A stretch of DNA of 64,000 nt. Source: Onthophagus taurus (Eukaryota > Arthropoda > Insecta > Coleoptera > Scarabaeidae). Of this stretch, positions 1-11,375 are shown one piece after another. The position numbers were made by a program, and so were the translations under genes. Location of the stretch: assembly GCF_036711975.1 (NCBI RefSeq), contig NC_091966.1, positions 8,811,501 through 8,875,500 on the forward strand, read 5' to 3'. The stretch's first letter is position 1, and each line of letters starts with the position of its first letter. The notes under the pieces were generated by a model. It had not been told where the DNA came from and ran no database searches. It was given only the letters and a program-made list of their open reading frames with translations.

Positions 1-627
1 CGTCCAAATATTTCGAAATTTCTGGTATATCATAAGATTGCTTGACTTGTTTAGGAATAGCAGCAACGGCAGCCGTTAACATAAATTGATGCTTAACAAA
101 TTCATCTTTTAATTCTTTTAAGAGAATAGAAAAATTTTCTTTGTCTTCTTTTACCCCTCCTCGAGCTGTGGGATACTCCCAATCAAAATCTAAACCATCA
201 AAACCGTAAGTTTTCAAAAACTTTACTACGTCTTCAACAAGAACTTTTCGTAATTGTGGATCGGAGGCAACTTTAGAAAAACGCTCTGGGGATTCAGTCC
301 AACCACCGATAGCTACTAAAGTTTTTAATTTCGGATTGCGAGTTTTTATTGCATTAAATTTATATAAAGCACCTAAAACAATTTAAATTAATATAAAAGA
401 AAAAAGTGAACGAAAATGTTACCTTTTCCAATATCTAATTCAGGATCTTGAAGTCGAATAGTTCCGTTTGAATTAATCCCCACAAAACTATAAATTAAAT
501 GGGTACAAATTGTTGGATCTAAATCATCAATGTCGTATTTTCCAATCCCTGGTCTGTAAACGGCCCAACTCGCGTAATAACACGTTACGGTCATTGCTAA
601 AAATTTATGTTTAATTGATACAATCAT
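1..627 (-). CDS. GH18 chitinase or chitinase-like protein, 5' part, runs off window
   Basis: Two exons are visible on the minus strand: about 596/627 down to 423, then 372 to 1, joined by a 50-bp GT-AG intron. The reading frame continues across the junction (DIGKG-ALYKF). The N-terminal strand CYYASWAVYRPG and the segment LVAIGGWTES are GH18 hallmarks. The catalytic motif FDGLDFDWEYP has all acidic residues, including the proton-donor Glu, so it should be able to hydrolyse chitin, unlike imaginal-disc growth factors. The family cleaves beta-1,4 GlcNAc chains in cuticle or gut lining and is secreted. The start is uncertain: ATG at 627 gives a poor signal peptide, while a good acceptor (tttttag) at 597-598 just before an ATG at 594 suggests an upstream signal-peptide exon not identified here. 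The 3' part lies beyond position 1. Confidence 0.85.
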
Positions 628-2006
628 ATTTTAACATTAATTTATTTTAATATATACATTTTGATGTGGATATGTAGAATTGGAAACAAAGTAAAATAAA
701 TAGAAACTTATAACACTTCATTTCTTAGGAGACTTTTAAAATTTCACACACAAAAGCGAGGTTGATTGGAGAACTATGAAAAATTACTTGTTGCTTTGCA
801 AATTTTCTTTAACAATTTAAAGTATTTCAGCTACTTTAGTATGTTCATGTGGAAACACCTTACTATTGACTGCAATCTCCTTTCGAGAATTTAACTGTAA
901 ATACTAACGCAAATTCCTTTGATAAATTATATGAAAAATATAACCTTTGAAATGTTGATAAGATTTGTATTTATTAAGAATTGTTTATATAAAACGTGTT
1001 GATCACTGTAAGAGTACTAAGAAATGTAATTAATAATCTTTGAAATTGAGTTTGATTCTATTTGACAAGCTTCACTTAAATTGTTTGTAAGTAGATATTG
1101 CCGCAAAAACAATTTTTACACCCGAGAGAAATTATTGGAATGAGGTGCTTCTAAGAATCGTAACAATTATTAAAATACTTGATAATATTATATTGTATTT
1201 GTTTTTGTAATTCGCGACTGTAATGAAAGCTATAACAGTACTCAAACGGGTGCTGTAATGAGACTCCTTACAGCATCCGATGCAGTAATGAGATTTTAGT
1301 AACATATTATGGAACCAGTTCAAGTTGGTGACATTGGGTCATTAATTCTTCTAGTTGTCAATGTGACAATTTTTGTCTATGGATGTTTAAACACGTTCTT
1401 AGCATCGGATACAAGGTCCACAATGATGAGGACCTTGAACAATGAGCAATTTCTCTTATTTTGGGAGGTGTACATGAAACATTTTTTTCAGGTGCATACA
1501 TTTTGTGTTTTGACAGTTTCTAATTGTCAATTCAAATTTCTATTTTCAAGTGTTACTGTGTTACCAACCGCTACATACCTATTTCCCTACATTGTCAAAA
1601 TTTATTTTATTTTTGTTAATAAAAAAGGATAAAAACACGAATTACAAATAATAGCATAAAAAACACGTTTCATAAGACTTAAAGCACTCATTCATTAAAA
1701 AACTCGTGGCTTCGCCACTCGTTTTTCAAATTGAATTCGTGCATTTCAAGCGTGTCTTACGAAACTTGTTTTTTAATATATTATTTCACTTTTCAAGCGA
1801 TAACTTCATAATGAAAGTGAAATATACAAAACAAGATTTAAACATCTATACTTTACTCTATGAAAATGCTGGTTCTACTGACTCAGTCCATGAAGTGATA
1901 CTTTTAGATCAGATCTACGACATCTACCTAATTATTAAGTTGCTCGTAGAGTAATTTCGTTTGTTATTTATGAAAATGAAAGACAATTTTCTTATAGTGA
2001 ATAAAC
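628..2006. other. intergenic, no gene recognised
   Basis: AT-rich DNA upstream of the chitinase. Short open frames here have no recognisable motif. A near-palindrome around 1698-1727 (ctcgtggc-ttc-gccactcg) and a segment at 1240-1300 repeating tgtaatgaga-like words look like old transposon debris, but no element boundaries were found. Confidence 0.5.
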
Positions 2007-3125
2007 ATTTTATTAAATTATATATTGTCCATTCTGGTCAAATACCTTTTGCCATCTTTCTGGCAATAGCATGAATCCACGTTCGTAAGGGTGCGTTTAC
2101 GTTGGTGCTGTGATAAACAATAATAGCGATGATACTAGCAAAACAACGATATTGTTGTCATAGTTTTATAAACTATGACAAATATGTTAAAATGTCACAA
2201 GTTTGACAGCCGACTAACTATAAGAGCGACGCTAATTGTATTCCCTATTTTCTTTGCTATTCACACCTGATGGTCGGCATTAATAGGAAATTTATACAGA
2301 AAAATGTATAATTCTATATCTCTAATAGTAATACTATTTAAATTAGATTGCGACAAAGATACGTTTAAAATATTTTCAGCAGATTCTTTTGGTCTTCCAG
2401 TATTACTTGGGGTGATATTTCTGCTTTGGTTGTGCTTGTTTCTTGAACGTGATGGTCAATGCTTTCTCTATCAATGACAATATTATGTAGCAAACAGATA
2501 CACTGAACAATATCATCAGCTACACCTGTAAATGTTTGTATCGCTGTTCCTAGAATTCTCCACTTAGTATACAGTATTTCAAAAGCACATTCAACAGTTC
2601 TTCATGCTCTTGATAATATAGCATTAAAGTAGTCTTTATTTGTATCAATTTATTGTCTTCTATAAGGTTTCAATAGATTAGGGAGAAGTGGAAAGGCTTC
2701 TACCTATGATAACATGGGGTACAGTGATGTATATTCCATGAATTTTGCAGGGTGTTGCCTTAAGTGTTGATAAAAGTAATGAAATTCTCCAAACGTATAC
2801 CGTTTGGTATTTATTATATTATGAAAACGGCACCTAAAAAGCAGAGATTGTCACTATTATCAACGCTCCACTATAAACAGCATCATAGAAATGAATTTTG
2901 CGCAGCTCTTATTGTTTATCGCAGCTCTTGTTCCAATATAAACACCTGCATATAAAACTATGGCAACAATTTCGTTGTTTTGTTAGTATCGTCGCTATTA
3001 TCGTTAATCGCAGCTCCAACGTAAAGGTACCCTAACATTTTAGTGTTTTGCTGCCAAAAAAACTGATCTAGGTGATTTTTGATCTCTTCATTTGAAGTAA
3101 AGGTTTTTGCCAGGTATCTTTTTTT
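2007..3125 (-). mobile_element. mariner transposase C-terminal remnant, interrupted by Harbinger
   Basis: On the minus strand, about 3120 to 3036 encodes KTFTSNEEIKNHLDQFF, and 2088 to 2014 encodes ERGFMLLPERWQKVFDQNG followed by a stop. Both strings match the end of mariner-type transposases (the LPERWQK block). The two pieces become adjacent when the Harbinger at 2089-3032 and one copy of its TAA duplication are removed, giving SKTLKCYERGF across the junction. The upstream part of the transposase (catalytic DDD region) was not recognised, so this is a dead fragment. Mariners move DNA by cut and paste at TA sites. Confidence 0.75.
2089..3032 (-). mobile_element. PIF/Harbinger element, non-autonomous, with TIRs and TAA duplication
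   Basis: A 944-bp element flanked by TAA on both sides (2086-2088 and 3033-3035), the usual Harbinger target duplication. The ends form inverted repeats of roughly 85 bp (2089-2173 and 2948-3032), starting GGGTGCGTTTACGTTGG on the left and GGGTACCTTTACGTTGG read inward from the right. On the minus strand, about 2750-2370 encodes the tail of a HARBI1-like transposase: PLLPNLLKPYRRQ-like, TVECAFEILYTKWRIL and CICLLHNIVIDRES. Frames are broken and the N-terminal half is absent, so it cannot move by itself. Confidence 0.85.
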
Positions 3126-4089
3126 CCGTTACTTGGTTTTATGAATATCGGCTTTCAAAGTACTGCTAGTCTTCTTTACTCCATGATCTTTTACCATTAA
3201 CTTTCTTGTACTGACCGTAAACTTTGTCGTTTACGCGATTTGGGTATTGCAACACCAATACTGTGATATTGGTTGCATATTTGCAATGATGATGTCGGAT
3301 ACGATAATTGGACCGCGTTATACATCACTTGATTAAGTGACATTTTATCGTTTTTTAGAGATTTTCATGCTTTGTGGTAGGTAAAGGTGTAATTTATCTT
3401 AGAAAAAATGCAGAATACCGAAAGACCTAAACTACCATTTGTTTTAAAGGATAAAGCTAAGCGCCAATCACGTTATACGATTTCAAGTCCGATTTACATC
3501 ATACTTTTTAATTTATTTTTAATGATTGTTAATGAATTTTTTAATGATTTTTAATGAAGATTACAAATATGTCAAAATTGAGGTTGACATTTTAAAGTTT
3601 GAAGTTAGATATCATATAATAGACAAATGGACAATTTCATGATGTTCTTTCATGATGTATTCTTTATTAAAAAACTTTTGAAATGAGTCCAAACATGACG
3701 CACTTATCTCAAAAAACAAAAAAGTTGAGCAAATTGAGGTTGACCTTTAGGTTGACATTTTAAACTTGAAGTTAGTTATCATATAATAGAAGTTTTATAA
3801 CTGAAGTTAATCTAGTGTTAGTCACTTTTCCGCACTTTCTTTTTATTTTTAACGTGTGATGATTCTTGATTTTTTCCCAAGTCTCTTAATATTTCTTTTG
3901 TTAAAAAACTGCGTTCTTAAATTTTAACCTGTAAATTTGTAACACTTCGTCCTTAATTTCATTTTACAATTTTTTAAACTTTAATATTGTAAATTAGTAA
4001 TCAATAATTTGATTTCGACATTGATATGTGATTTTTTTTAACAAAAGAAATATTAAGAGACTTGTTTGTAAAATGGATAAGATGAGAGA
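3126..4089. other. intergenic with a small internal duplication
   Basis: No gene seen. A segment of about 50 bp reading attgaggttgacattttaaa, followed by gaagttagatatcatataatag, occurs at about 3573-3623 and again, slightly altered, at 3733-3788. The repeats are about 160 bp apart. Confidence 0.5.
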
Positions 4090-4902
4090 TGTTAATTTAT
4101 TTGTAGAGTCTCCGAAGATGGCTAAGGGCCGAAACTAATTAGACTTAAATTCTATATAAACTAAAAACCAGTTTAAAAGTACAAAATCAAACTATATTAT
4201 TGACTCATCATTTTGACTCTAGTATTTGTGATTAAATTTATACCACAACTTACAGAAACATCCTGTATAATCTTGTGATAGCCGCCATCAGTGTTCTGTG
4301 ATAAAAATAGACAGACACGAAACAATTTTCAATACTTTGAGTCTGTTTATTCTGAGAAGTCTTATATTTTTAGAGATGTGAAAACAAAAATCCCGTTTTT
4401 CTCAACATTGGTCATTTGTCACTTAGTCGAGTGATACATAACGTGGTGGAATTAATCAATAATATTTAATAAACTAATATTATATTAACTAATATTTACA
4501 GAAAATAATTCCTACATTAGAATTTGAGTTACCATTCATAAAAAAGTATGTCGACGATATTATTTTATCTATACCTCATGGTTTTGAGGATAGGGTCCTT
4601 AACATTTTCATTAGTTTTGACAATCATATAAAAATTACTAAAGAATGTGAAAAAAAAAAGTTTTGTACCTTTTTTAGATACCAAAATTATATGACGTCCT
4701 AACAATCAATTAATACTTGACTGATATAATAAACCAACTTTCCCAGGCAGATATATTCATTTTAATTAATTTCACAGAGTTAAGTATAAAATTAATACAG
4801 TTTGGAATATAAAACATAGAATTGTCAATATTTCGGAACCACAACTGATCCAAACCAATTTAAATAAGTTAAAGAAAATTTTTGTAGATAACTCATACCC
4901 TA

Positions 4903-5650
4903 CTATCCGTGCAAAAAGTCAAGGCCCCTCACTTTAGAGATCGATATCTTTTATAGTTTTTAAGTTTATTATAATCAGTGAACATATCTGCGTATAACAT
5001 TTTAATTTGGAAATTTTCAGGTCCGCGGTTTTTCTTTTATCGCGAGTTAAGTGAAAAAAGTACCCGATTTTTGAGAGTGCCAGCAACTTTGTCTACTTTG
5101 CGATTTTTTTTCTCCAAAACTATTTGATTTATTTCTGTTTCTCTTTAATATGTGATTCCATTAAATCGCTCATAAAAAATTAGGGAGATCTAATTTTGAA
5201 AAACTGATAACGGAATTCGACAACCGATACTATTTGACATATTTTGGTCAAATCCGCGAGGAAATCTACCCAGCCGTTTTCGACATAACGACGTCTTACT
5301 AAACCGTAATTTTCCGCAAAACTGTATGGAATATCGAAAAAATAAAATATGCCACTCATTAAGAACACATCAGACTACCACCTGTTCAAAATTAAAATTT
5401 TTTCATACTATAGTTTTCGAGAAAAAAAATCGCAAAGTTGACAAAGTTGCCTGTACCGGTAAAAAATCGACTACTTTTTTCATTTAACTCGCGATAAAAA
5501 GAAAATCGTGGATCCGAAAATTTTCAAATTAACATATGTTACGTAGAAATGTTCAGTGATTACAACAAACTTTGTCGCAATTTTTTTTATCGAGCGGTTG
5601 CGAAGATATCGATCTCTAAAGTGAGGGGCCTTGACTTTTTGCACGAATAG
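4903..5650. mobile_element. foldback MITE, 748 bp, TA-flanked, inserted in the Penelope-like element
   Basis: Long inverted repeats of about 250 bp (roughly 4903-5155 and 5400-5650). The outer ends read CTATCCGTGCAAAAAGTCAA on the left and CTATTCGTGCAAAAAGTCAA inward from the right. The flanks are TA at 4901-4902 and 5651-5652, as expected for a Tc1/mariner-type insertion. No coding capacity is seen between the arms. Its insertion splits the Penelope-like RT from the GIY-YIG part, so it is younger than that element. Confidence 0.8.
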
Positions 5651-6506
5651 TAGTAAATTGTTAAATAAATTATTGTTTAATGTAACTCCTAATAGGAATC
5701 GTGTTGACCTTCAGTCACAAGACTCTTTAAATTAATAACCTACAAAAAAATCACTTACATACCGGAGTTAACAGATAAACTGATAAATGTGTTCAGAAAT
5801 CATCAAATTAATCAGAATTAAAAATAAGAGAATATTATCCCTTCAAATTGGATTAAATTTTTTCTAATTTAAAAAGTAAAATTCCTACAGATTATCAGTC
5901 TAACGTCCCTTGTGGTAATTGTAACAGTATTTACATAGGCCAAACTTGTTAATGGTAGAAGAGAAGATTAAGCAAACATAAAAGCGATGTTAGAAATTCA
6001 ATAGGAGGTTGTGCCTTAGCACAAACACAGTATTAACACAGGTCATGTTTTCAAATTTGATGAAACTGCAATATGAGATAAAGAAGACAATTACCACATA
6101 CGTTTATTCTTAGAAATGTTTCACATCTCCACTCAGGAATCCACAGTTAATTTCAAAACTGATCTATTAGCACCATTTATTCTTTGATTTTCGACTTTTA
6201 TAAAAATGATCAATGTTGATTGTGTAATCCATTTTACCAGTATTATAAATGTAATCGAAGAAAATATAAATTAATTGATTTTGTACCTTTTTACTGGTTT
6301 ATTCTTAAATTCGGCTTGACAAGTTTCATCTTCAGAAGCGTCGTTAATTTAATAAACCAGAGTTTAAAAAACGCACGTGCACTTTCAACAATTGTAGAAT
6401 TTCCAATACTTTCTGTCACAAATCAATGACGGATATACATTATAAATTAAAGTTTTGTCTACAGATGATTAAAATTTTAAATAGTAACACATTAAAATTT
6501 GAGATA

Positions 6507-6571
6507 AAGATAAAACGAACGGACATTAGAAGTTCAGACATTACACTTGTAATGTCTGTTCGTTTTATCTT
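6507..6571. repeat. hairpin with 22-bp arms
   Basis: Arms at 6507-6528 and 6550-6571 match with a single mismatch (aagataaaacgaac-g/a-gacatta). Nested within is a second small palindrome, cagacattacacttgtaatgtctg. It lies at the distal end of the Penelope-like element and may belong to its terminal repeat. Confidence 0.6.
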
Positions 6572-6620
6572 AATAACCAGCTTCTTAATAAACCAGTAAA
6601 AAAGTACAAAATTGCTCTTT

Positions 6621-7209
6621 GTTTTTGGTGTGTTTTTAGTTTTAACTTTTTTGACTGTTTTTAGATTTAAATTTTGAATTTACACATTTCAAATTTTAGG
6701 TTAAATATAGAAATTAACTTGTTGCTTTACTCTTGCGCTTCACGCTTTTCATTGTATTTTACACGTAATTTCATCATGTCGATCGTTTCGCGTGATTTTT
6801 TTGTGCTTTTACTTTATTTCATCGCAATGCAAATTTTTAGTTATATTTTGATTGAACAAAAATCTCCTGCTAAATTATAATTAATTAACACACTGTATGC
6901 TTTAAGGCAGTGTTTGGATTTTTCCCATATCTGGTATCATTGATTTTACAGCAGACATCATAAAATCTTCAGTTTAAATTTAATTTAACTTCAAAGTAAG
7001 CTACAGTAAAACTTTTCTAGTTGAAACATCTTTTTTTGTTTCTAAAAGTCTTGTAATTGATAAAGCGGTTCGTCGTAAATATAAGACGCATTTAATTTAT
7101 TTTTGTGTAAATAATTATATTACTCATTATTAATTGCATTCTAACGTATAAAGTCATAAAATTTGTTCCCTAAAACATCATAAATTAATAAATCAGATTA
7201 ATTCGTTGA
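6621..7209. other. intergenic, upstream of LipA
   Basis: AT-rich, no gene or repeat recognised apart from the LipA core promoter at its end. Confidence 0.5.
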
Positions 7210-7243
7210 TATAAATACATCCCATTTTATGCAATAAGTCAGT
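7210..7243 (+). promoter_or_regulatory. core promoter of LipA (TATA box and initiator)
   Basis: TATAAATA at 7210-7217 and an arthropod-type initiator TCAGT at 7239-7243, with 31 bp from the first T of the TATA box to the A of the initiator. The ATG follows 13 bp after the initiator, implying a very short 5' leader. Confidence 0.65.
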
Positions 7244-7255
7244 ACCAATATCAAA

Positions 7256-8221
7256 ATGTTTAAGTTAACAATCGTTGTATTATCCCTATTTTTGGGAATA
7301 AGCTTAGGTGATGAAAACGTGAAATTTATTTATTATTCCGGAGCAGGAGCTCCAACCGTCCAGCTTCAAACCGTCGATATTTCCACTGTGGACATTAACG
7401 CAGGGAAAAATGTTAAAGTTATTATACATGGTGCTTTCACAGACAGTAATGCAGATTGGTATAGTCCAATGATTAATGCTTATTTGGGAAAGGGATACCA
7501 AGTTATTGCCATCGATTGGGGGAAATATGCTAAAAATTTATTACAGTTCGTTAGTAAATCTGATCATGTTGGAAATCTTGTTGGAGAAATGATTGCTAAT
7601 TTACAAAGTACTAAAGGAATTAATTTTAATAAAGTTCATATTATTGGTCATTCCATGGGAGCTCATGTTGCTGGATATGCAGGTAATTTAAACAACAAAA
7701 AATTTAATGAAAAAAAAATTATTTCTTGCTATTTTAGGTCGTAAAGTTATTAGTACAACTAATTCACGTATTGCCCGAATAACTTCATTAGACGGTGCTG
7801 GAACATCGATTTTAATTGGTAAAACTCCCTTATCCTCTTCAGATGCAGACTTTGTCGACTGCATTCATACAAGTTATAAAGATAAATTCGGATCAGTCTC
7901 TTTCTTTGTAAATGGAGCTGAAGATCAACCTGGATGCAGTTCACTTTCAAGTATGAATTTTAATATAAATATTTAAAAAAAAATTATTTTAAAATATCTT
8001 TTCTTTTAGTTGATTGTAGCCATAATAGAGCCCCACCTTATTTCACCGAAACCATTAACAGCAATGGATTCGTAGCTACGCAATGTGGAAGTTGGTCCAG
8101 TTTTACATCAGGATCTTGTAATGGAAACGAACAAGTTGTTATGGGAGAAAATGTTCCATCTTCTGCTTCGGGAGATTTCTATTTGCGTACTAATAGCCAA
8201 CCTCCTTATGCAATGGGTTAA
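7256..8221 (+). CDS. LipA: secreted PLA1/pancreatic-lipase-like protein, HGA type
   Basis: Exons 7256-7682, 7738-7950 and 8010-8221 give 283 residues. Residues 1-18 form a signal peptide. The catalytic triad is Ser133 (GHSMGAH), Asp161 (TSLDGAG) and His218 (DCSHNRAP); the spacing fits phospholipase A1-like lipases with short lid and beta-9 loops, and there is no C-terminal PLAT domain. Two family motifs differ from the norm: HGA (58-60) where most members have HGW or HGF beside the oxyanion hole, and SLDGAG in place of GLDPAG. Both introns are phase 1. The closest relative in the window is LipB, about 80 percent similar over exon 1 by eye and arranged convergently. Lipid ester hydrolysis outside the cell is the likely activity; the substrate is unknown. 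Confidence 0.9.
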
Positions 8222-9109
8222 AAAAAATAATGAACTTTGAAATAATATTGAACTTAACTATGTAAATGAATTATATTAAATAATAAATGAAATTTGAACA
8301 TTAGTTTATTGTTTTATATCATACCATGTATTATTCCCGCTTTGACAGAAAAATTGTTTATAACCGAGCATATTAAACATTTAAAACCAATACTTGTGTG
8401 CAAACTCTATGACCTGTACATGACTTAATCTATCAAAATCAATTTGAATGCCTTTGTAATAGTTTCAGAAACTTCAAAATGTAGTTATTGCTCTTGCTTT
8501 TTTTAGGATGGTGATTCATCATTAGGTATCATACTGCTTTAGAATTCACCATTTGTTTAAATCACACTCGTTAATACTAGATTTGGTGTAATTTAGTCAA
8601 ATGCACGTTTTCTCTGGAATTGTGTTCTGGTTTGATGGACTCGATGATCGATCGTAAATCTAAATTCCTTAGTAACAGAGAGTTGAGTGTTACGCTTCTC
8701 AAAGTTTTAAGAAACTTATGGCGTTTTTCTGATTTCTACTAACATTTTCTGTAATCAGTTAATAGAAGTTAAGAAACTTTTATTTTATTTTGTATCACTT
8801 ATTTGTGTGTAAATATAAAACCAAAAACTGAATTATCTCGTTTTGAATAACGAAATGTCAGTTTTACATTAATCAATTTCATAAGACGGTAACAAAATTT
8901 AATGGAGCGTTACTTCGGTTGACTTTAGAACAATTTGGGAGTATTATAGAAAAAAATATAAATTGTACCAAAGAAAATCATATTTTATAGCTTACAAATC
9001 ATGTTATCATGATGAAACTTGTGAAACGCACAATTTTAGTGTCACACAGGACATTTGACGGAAGGAGAGCCAATTGAGAGATGGTGCTTATATTGTCAGG
9101 TTCATTAAA
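8222..9109. other. intergenic, no gene recognised
   Basis: Begins with the LipA 3' UTR (AATAAA-like word near 8280). A stretch at about 8836-8970 (ttttgaataacgaaa ... tattatagaaaaaaa) resembles 40561-40682, so both are probably copies of one unidentified old repeat. Confidence 0.4.
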
Positions 9110-9300
9110 AGTTGGAGACTTGGATGAATGGAGTACGTGGAACGAATGAGTGATGATTAGACAACAAAGTGAGGTTGGAGATTGCAGATCAGTGGGTTGA
9201 TGACCAAAGGGCAAACTGAGAAAAAGACGAATGGATGATGTGGAGGAAGATTTGAGAAGGTCAGGAGCTTGGAGGTGAAGATTTGGTAGCTCGCAACCTC
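9110..9300 (+). mobile_element. LINE 3' tail fragment
   Basis: With frame changes, the plus strand encodes an ERMSDD-like stretch, then KLRKRRMDDVEEDLRRSGAW. This resembles the basic tail (GRPKKRWMDDVEEDL) that follows the reverse transcriptase in many insect LINEs. No RT core is attached, so it is a 5'-truncated, decayed copy. Confidence 0.55.
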
Positions 9301-9338
9301 AGCTAAATGTAGAATAAAAATGTATGATTTTGCTCAAT

Positions 9339-9535
9339 TAAGCCGAGGTTGCTTGCGGCCGAGGCGCTACAATTAATACCATATCAAGTCAATCCTGTTT
9401 TGCACATATTAGATCGACTTAATCAGAGTATAAATACTGAGTATAAGTACAATACAGAGCATGTTTACTAATTTTGGGTTGTTATTATGTAGGTTTACAT
9501 TGCTTATTTAAGCCGAGGCGTTACTATTAACACCA
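9339..9535. repeat. two copies of a taagccgagg motif
   Basis: A segment starting taagccgagg, running through gccgaggcgctac and ending attaataccatat at 9339-9384 recurs in shorter form at 9509-9535 (ttaagccgaggcgttac, then attaacaccatat), immediately before the LINE. It may mark a duplicated flank. Confidence 0.4.
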
Positions 9536-10873
9536 TATTCTGTTAACGGATATTGCTCTGACCCTATATCAGTTCCCTCGGGTGTCCCTCAGGGTAGCCA
9601 CCGCGGACCCTTGCTATTTAATCTTTATGTTAACGATATTTTCAAGGTTGTGAAACATTGTCAATGTCTAATGTACGCAGATGATCTCAAGCTTTATCTG
9701 CGTATCTCCTCTCCGTTGGACTGCTCTAGACTGCAGACTGACCTTCTCAGGATTTCTGACTTTTGTACTAAAAACCACTTGACCCTAAATCTGTCTAAAT
9801 GTAATGTTATTTCTTTTTCGAGAAGGAAGAATACTGTTCATTACGATTACAACATCGCTGGCGTAAACTTAACACGCGTTTCCTTTATTAGAGACCTTGG
9901 AGTGACTCTTGATCCCAAGCTTCTCTACGCACAGCACATTGACACTACTGTTAATAAGGCTTGGCGTATGCTCGGTTTCATTATGAGATCCACCTCTTCC
10001 TTTGTAAGCGTTGACGCGATTAAAAATTTATATTTCGCATATGTTTACAGTATTCTTAATTTTTGCACTGTAGTTTGGAATCCCCAATACTTTATTTATA
10101 TTGACCGAATTGAAAAAATTCAATCTAGATTTTTGAAATATCTAAACTTTAAATCTTCCATACATTATATTAATTATCATTCGTCTTGCAGATCTTTTCG
10201 GTTAATGCCCCTTCGACAACGTCGCCTGTGTAACGACACATTATTCTTCTACAAGGTTTTACACAATATGTGTGATTCCACAGTTCTTTTGAATTCGGTC
10301 AATATTCATGTACCTCCCCGTCTTCTTCGCTTTAATTTCTTGTTCTGTACGCCTATTCCGTGCACCAATGCTTTTCGAAACTCCCCTATGTTGCGAATGA
10401 CTCGTCAGGCTGATAAGCTCGATATTGATTTGTTTCAGCATTCATTTTCTACGTTTAGGCGCATACTTTTTAATGCAGTCAGCGAATTACCTCCTTCGTT
10501 TTGGTAGCTCGTTGGTTTCTGTTTTTGTATAATGTTTAATTTCGCCGTTACTATTGCTATTAGGCATTGTTTTATTTTATTTTACTTTTTGGCTTTTTTG
10601 CTTTATTGTATTATTATTATTGTTTTATTTTCTTTTATCTTTTTTTTTGTATATATATAATATCTGAATTCCGGTGTTTTTAGTTTAAGTTTAATTTTAT
10701 TTTTAATTGCTCGCCTTAATTTTGATAATTTTGATTTTTTCTTTATTCATTTTTCCTTGGTACACGTTTTCTTTTTTTTATTGTAAATTTTTTTCGTGGT
10801 ACAGATCATTTGGGTTTGTCCTGTTTCTGTACCCATAAATTATAAATAAATAAATAAATAAATAAAATAAATA
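9535..10873 (+). mobile_element. LINE (jockey-like), 5'-truncated, with reverse transcriptase C-half
   Basis: An open frame from about 9535 to 10507 covers the C-terminal half of a non-LTR reverse transcriptase: SGVPQGSHRGPLLFNLYVND (motif 4), then CLMYADDLKLYL with the catalytic YADD, LTLNLSKCNVISF, and LGVTLDPKLLYAQHI in the thumb. The frame from 9611 is uninterrupted for 298 residues, so the copy is fairly young. The N-terminal RT, endonuclease and ORF1 are missing, typical 5' truncation. The 3' UTR runs to a TAAA-repeat tail at about 10845-10873. Clade is tentative: jockey-like from sequence feel, not from a search. Confidence 0.85.
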
Positions 10874-11289
10874 TCAATCCAACCCTGGTTTATCGTACAA
10901 TAATTGTTATTAGTATAGCTGCGTTCGAGATGCTGTAGTGAGAATTGACAGTTTTGAATTGACGTAACATTAATTTTGGCGCTTCGACCGTAAGCGACTT
11001 TGTAGCTTCATAATTAAGCAAAGTCAGCCTCTGAGGCTCGTTACTACCATCTTCTGGTTAAGCTATCTATGGGATTATTACTATGGATACGGCTATTTCA
11101 CGCGCTCTGATTGGCTAGTAGATGGGTTTATCTATCAGATAAATTTAACTAAACGATGGTAGTAATGGACCTGAGTCAAGTTTAACTAAGGTTGCTTGTA
11201 ACCGGAGCTCTGCATTAGACGTTACTCAATTTTGTATCGATGCTATGGGAATATTGGCTTAAGCAGACAGTATAAAAGATTTTACATAA
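10874..11289. other. intergenic with a weak inverted repeat
   Basis: No gene. Around 11036-11168, ttactaccatc and gatggtagtaa form short inverted arms embedded in a larger imperfect match (ctgaggctcgttactaccatc against the reverse of gatggtagtaatggacctgag). A small foldback element is possible but its ends were not defined. Confidence 0.4.
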
Positions 11290-11375
11290 ACATTATTGGT
11301 GTGAGCGAAATCAGATGGCTCAGGACAAGAAAAACGGGCATTGATGATTATATCATGTATTAGACAGGTAACAAC
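11290..11375 (+). mobile_element. LINE endonuclease fragment
   Basis: Encodes ISEIRWLRTRKTGIDDYIMY, resembling the SEVRW block of the apurinic-type endonuclease of LINEs. Only about 85 bp is recognisable. Confidence 0.4.

Larger units (their letters stand above)
4090..6620 (+). mobile_element. Penelope-like element, degraded, RT plus GIY-YIG remnants
   Basis: The plus strand at about 4497-4900 encodes reverse-transcriptase pieces: LPFIKKYVDDIILSIP (the YVDD box) and later VWNIKHRIVNIS. After an inserted MITE (4903-5650) the frame picks up again (KLLNKLLFNVTPNRN). About 5880-6185 encodes a GIY-YIG nuclease remnant: NVPCGNCNSIYIGQT, then RLSKHKSDVRNSIGG and a VNFKTDLLAPF-like end. An RT followed by GIY-YIG is diagnostic of Penelope-like elements, which use the nuclease for target-primed reverse transcription. 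A ccgaagatggctaagggcc-gaaac motif at 4112-4135 resembles the hammerhead-type core in Penelope terminal repeats. A motif like aataaaccagtaaaaaagta recurs at about 4160, 6285 (inverted) and 6585. The element is broken in several places. Confidence 0.75.

Noticed and set aside
1309-1632. 107-codon open frame, plus strand
   Set aside because: No motif, no signal peptide with supporting structure, and composition typical of AT-rich intergenic DNA; not called a gene.
9611-10507. 298-codon frame as a domesticated host RT gene
   Set aside because: It is 5'-truncated with a normal LINE 3' UTR and simple-repeat tail, so an ordinary dead-on-arrival LINE copy explains it.
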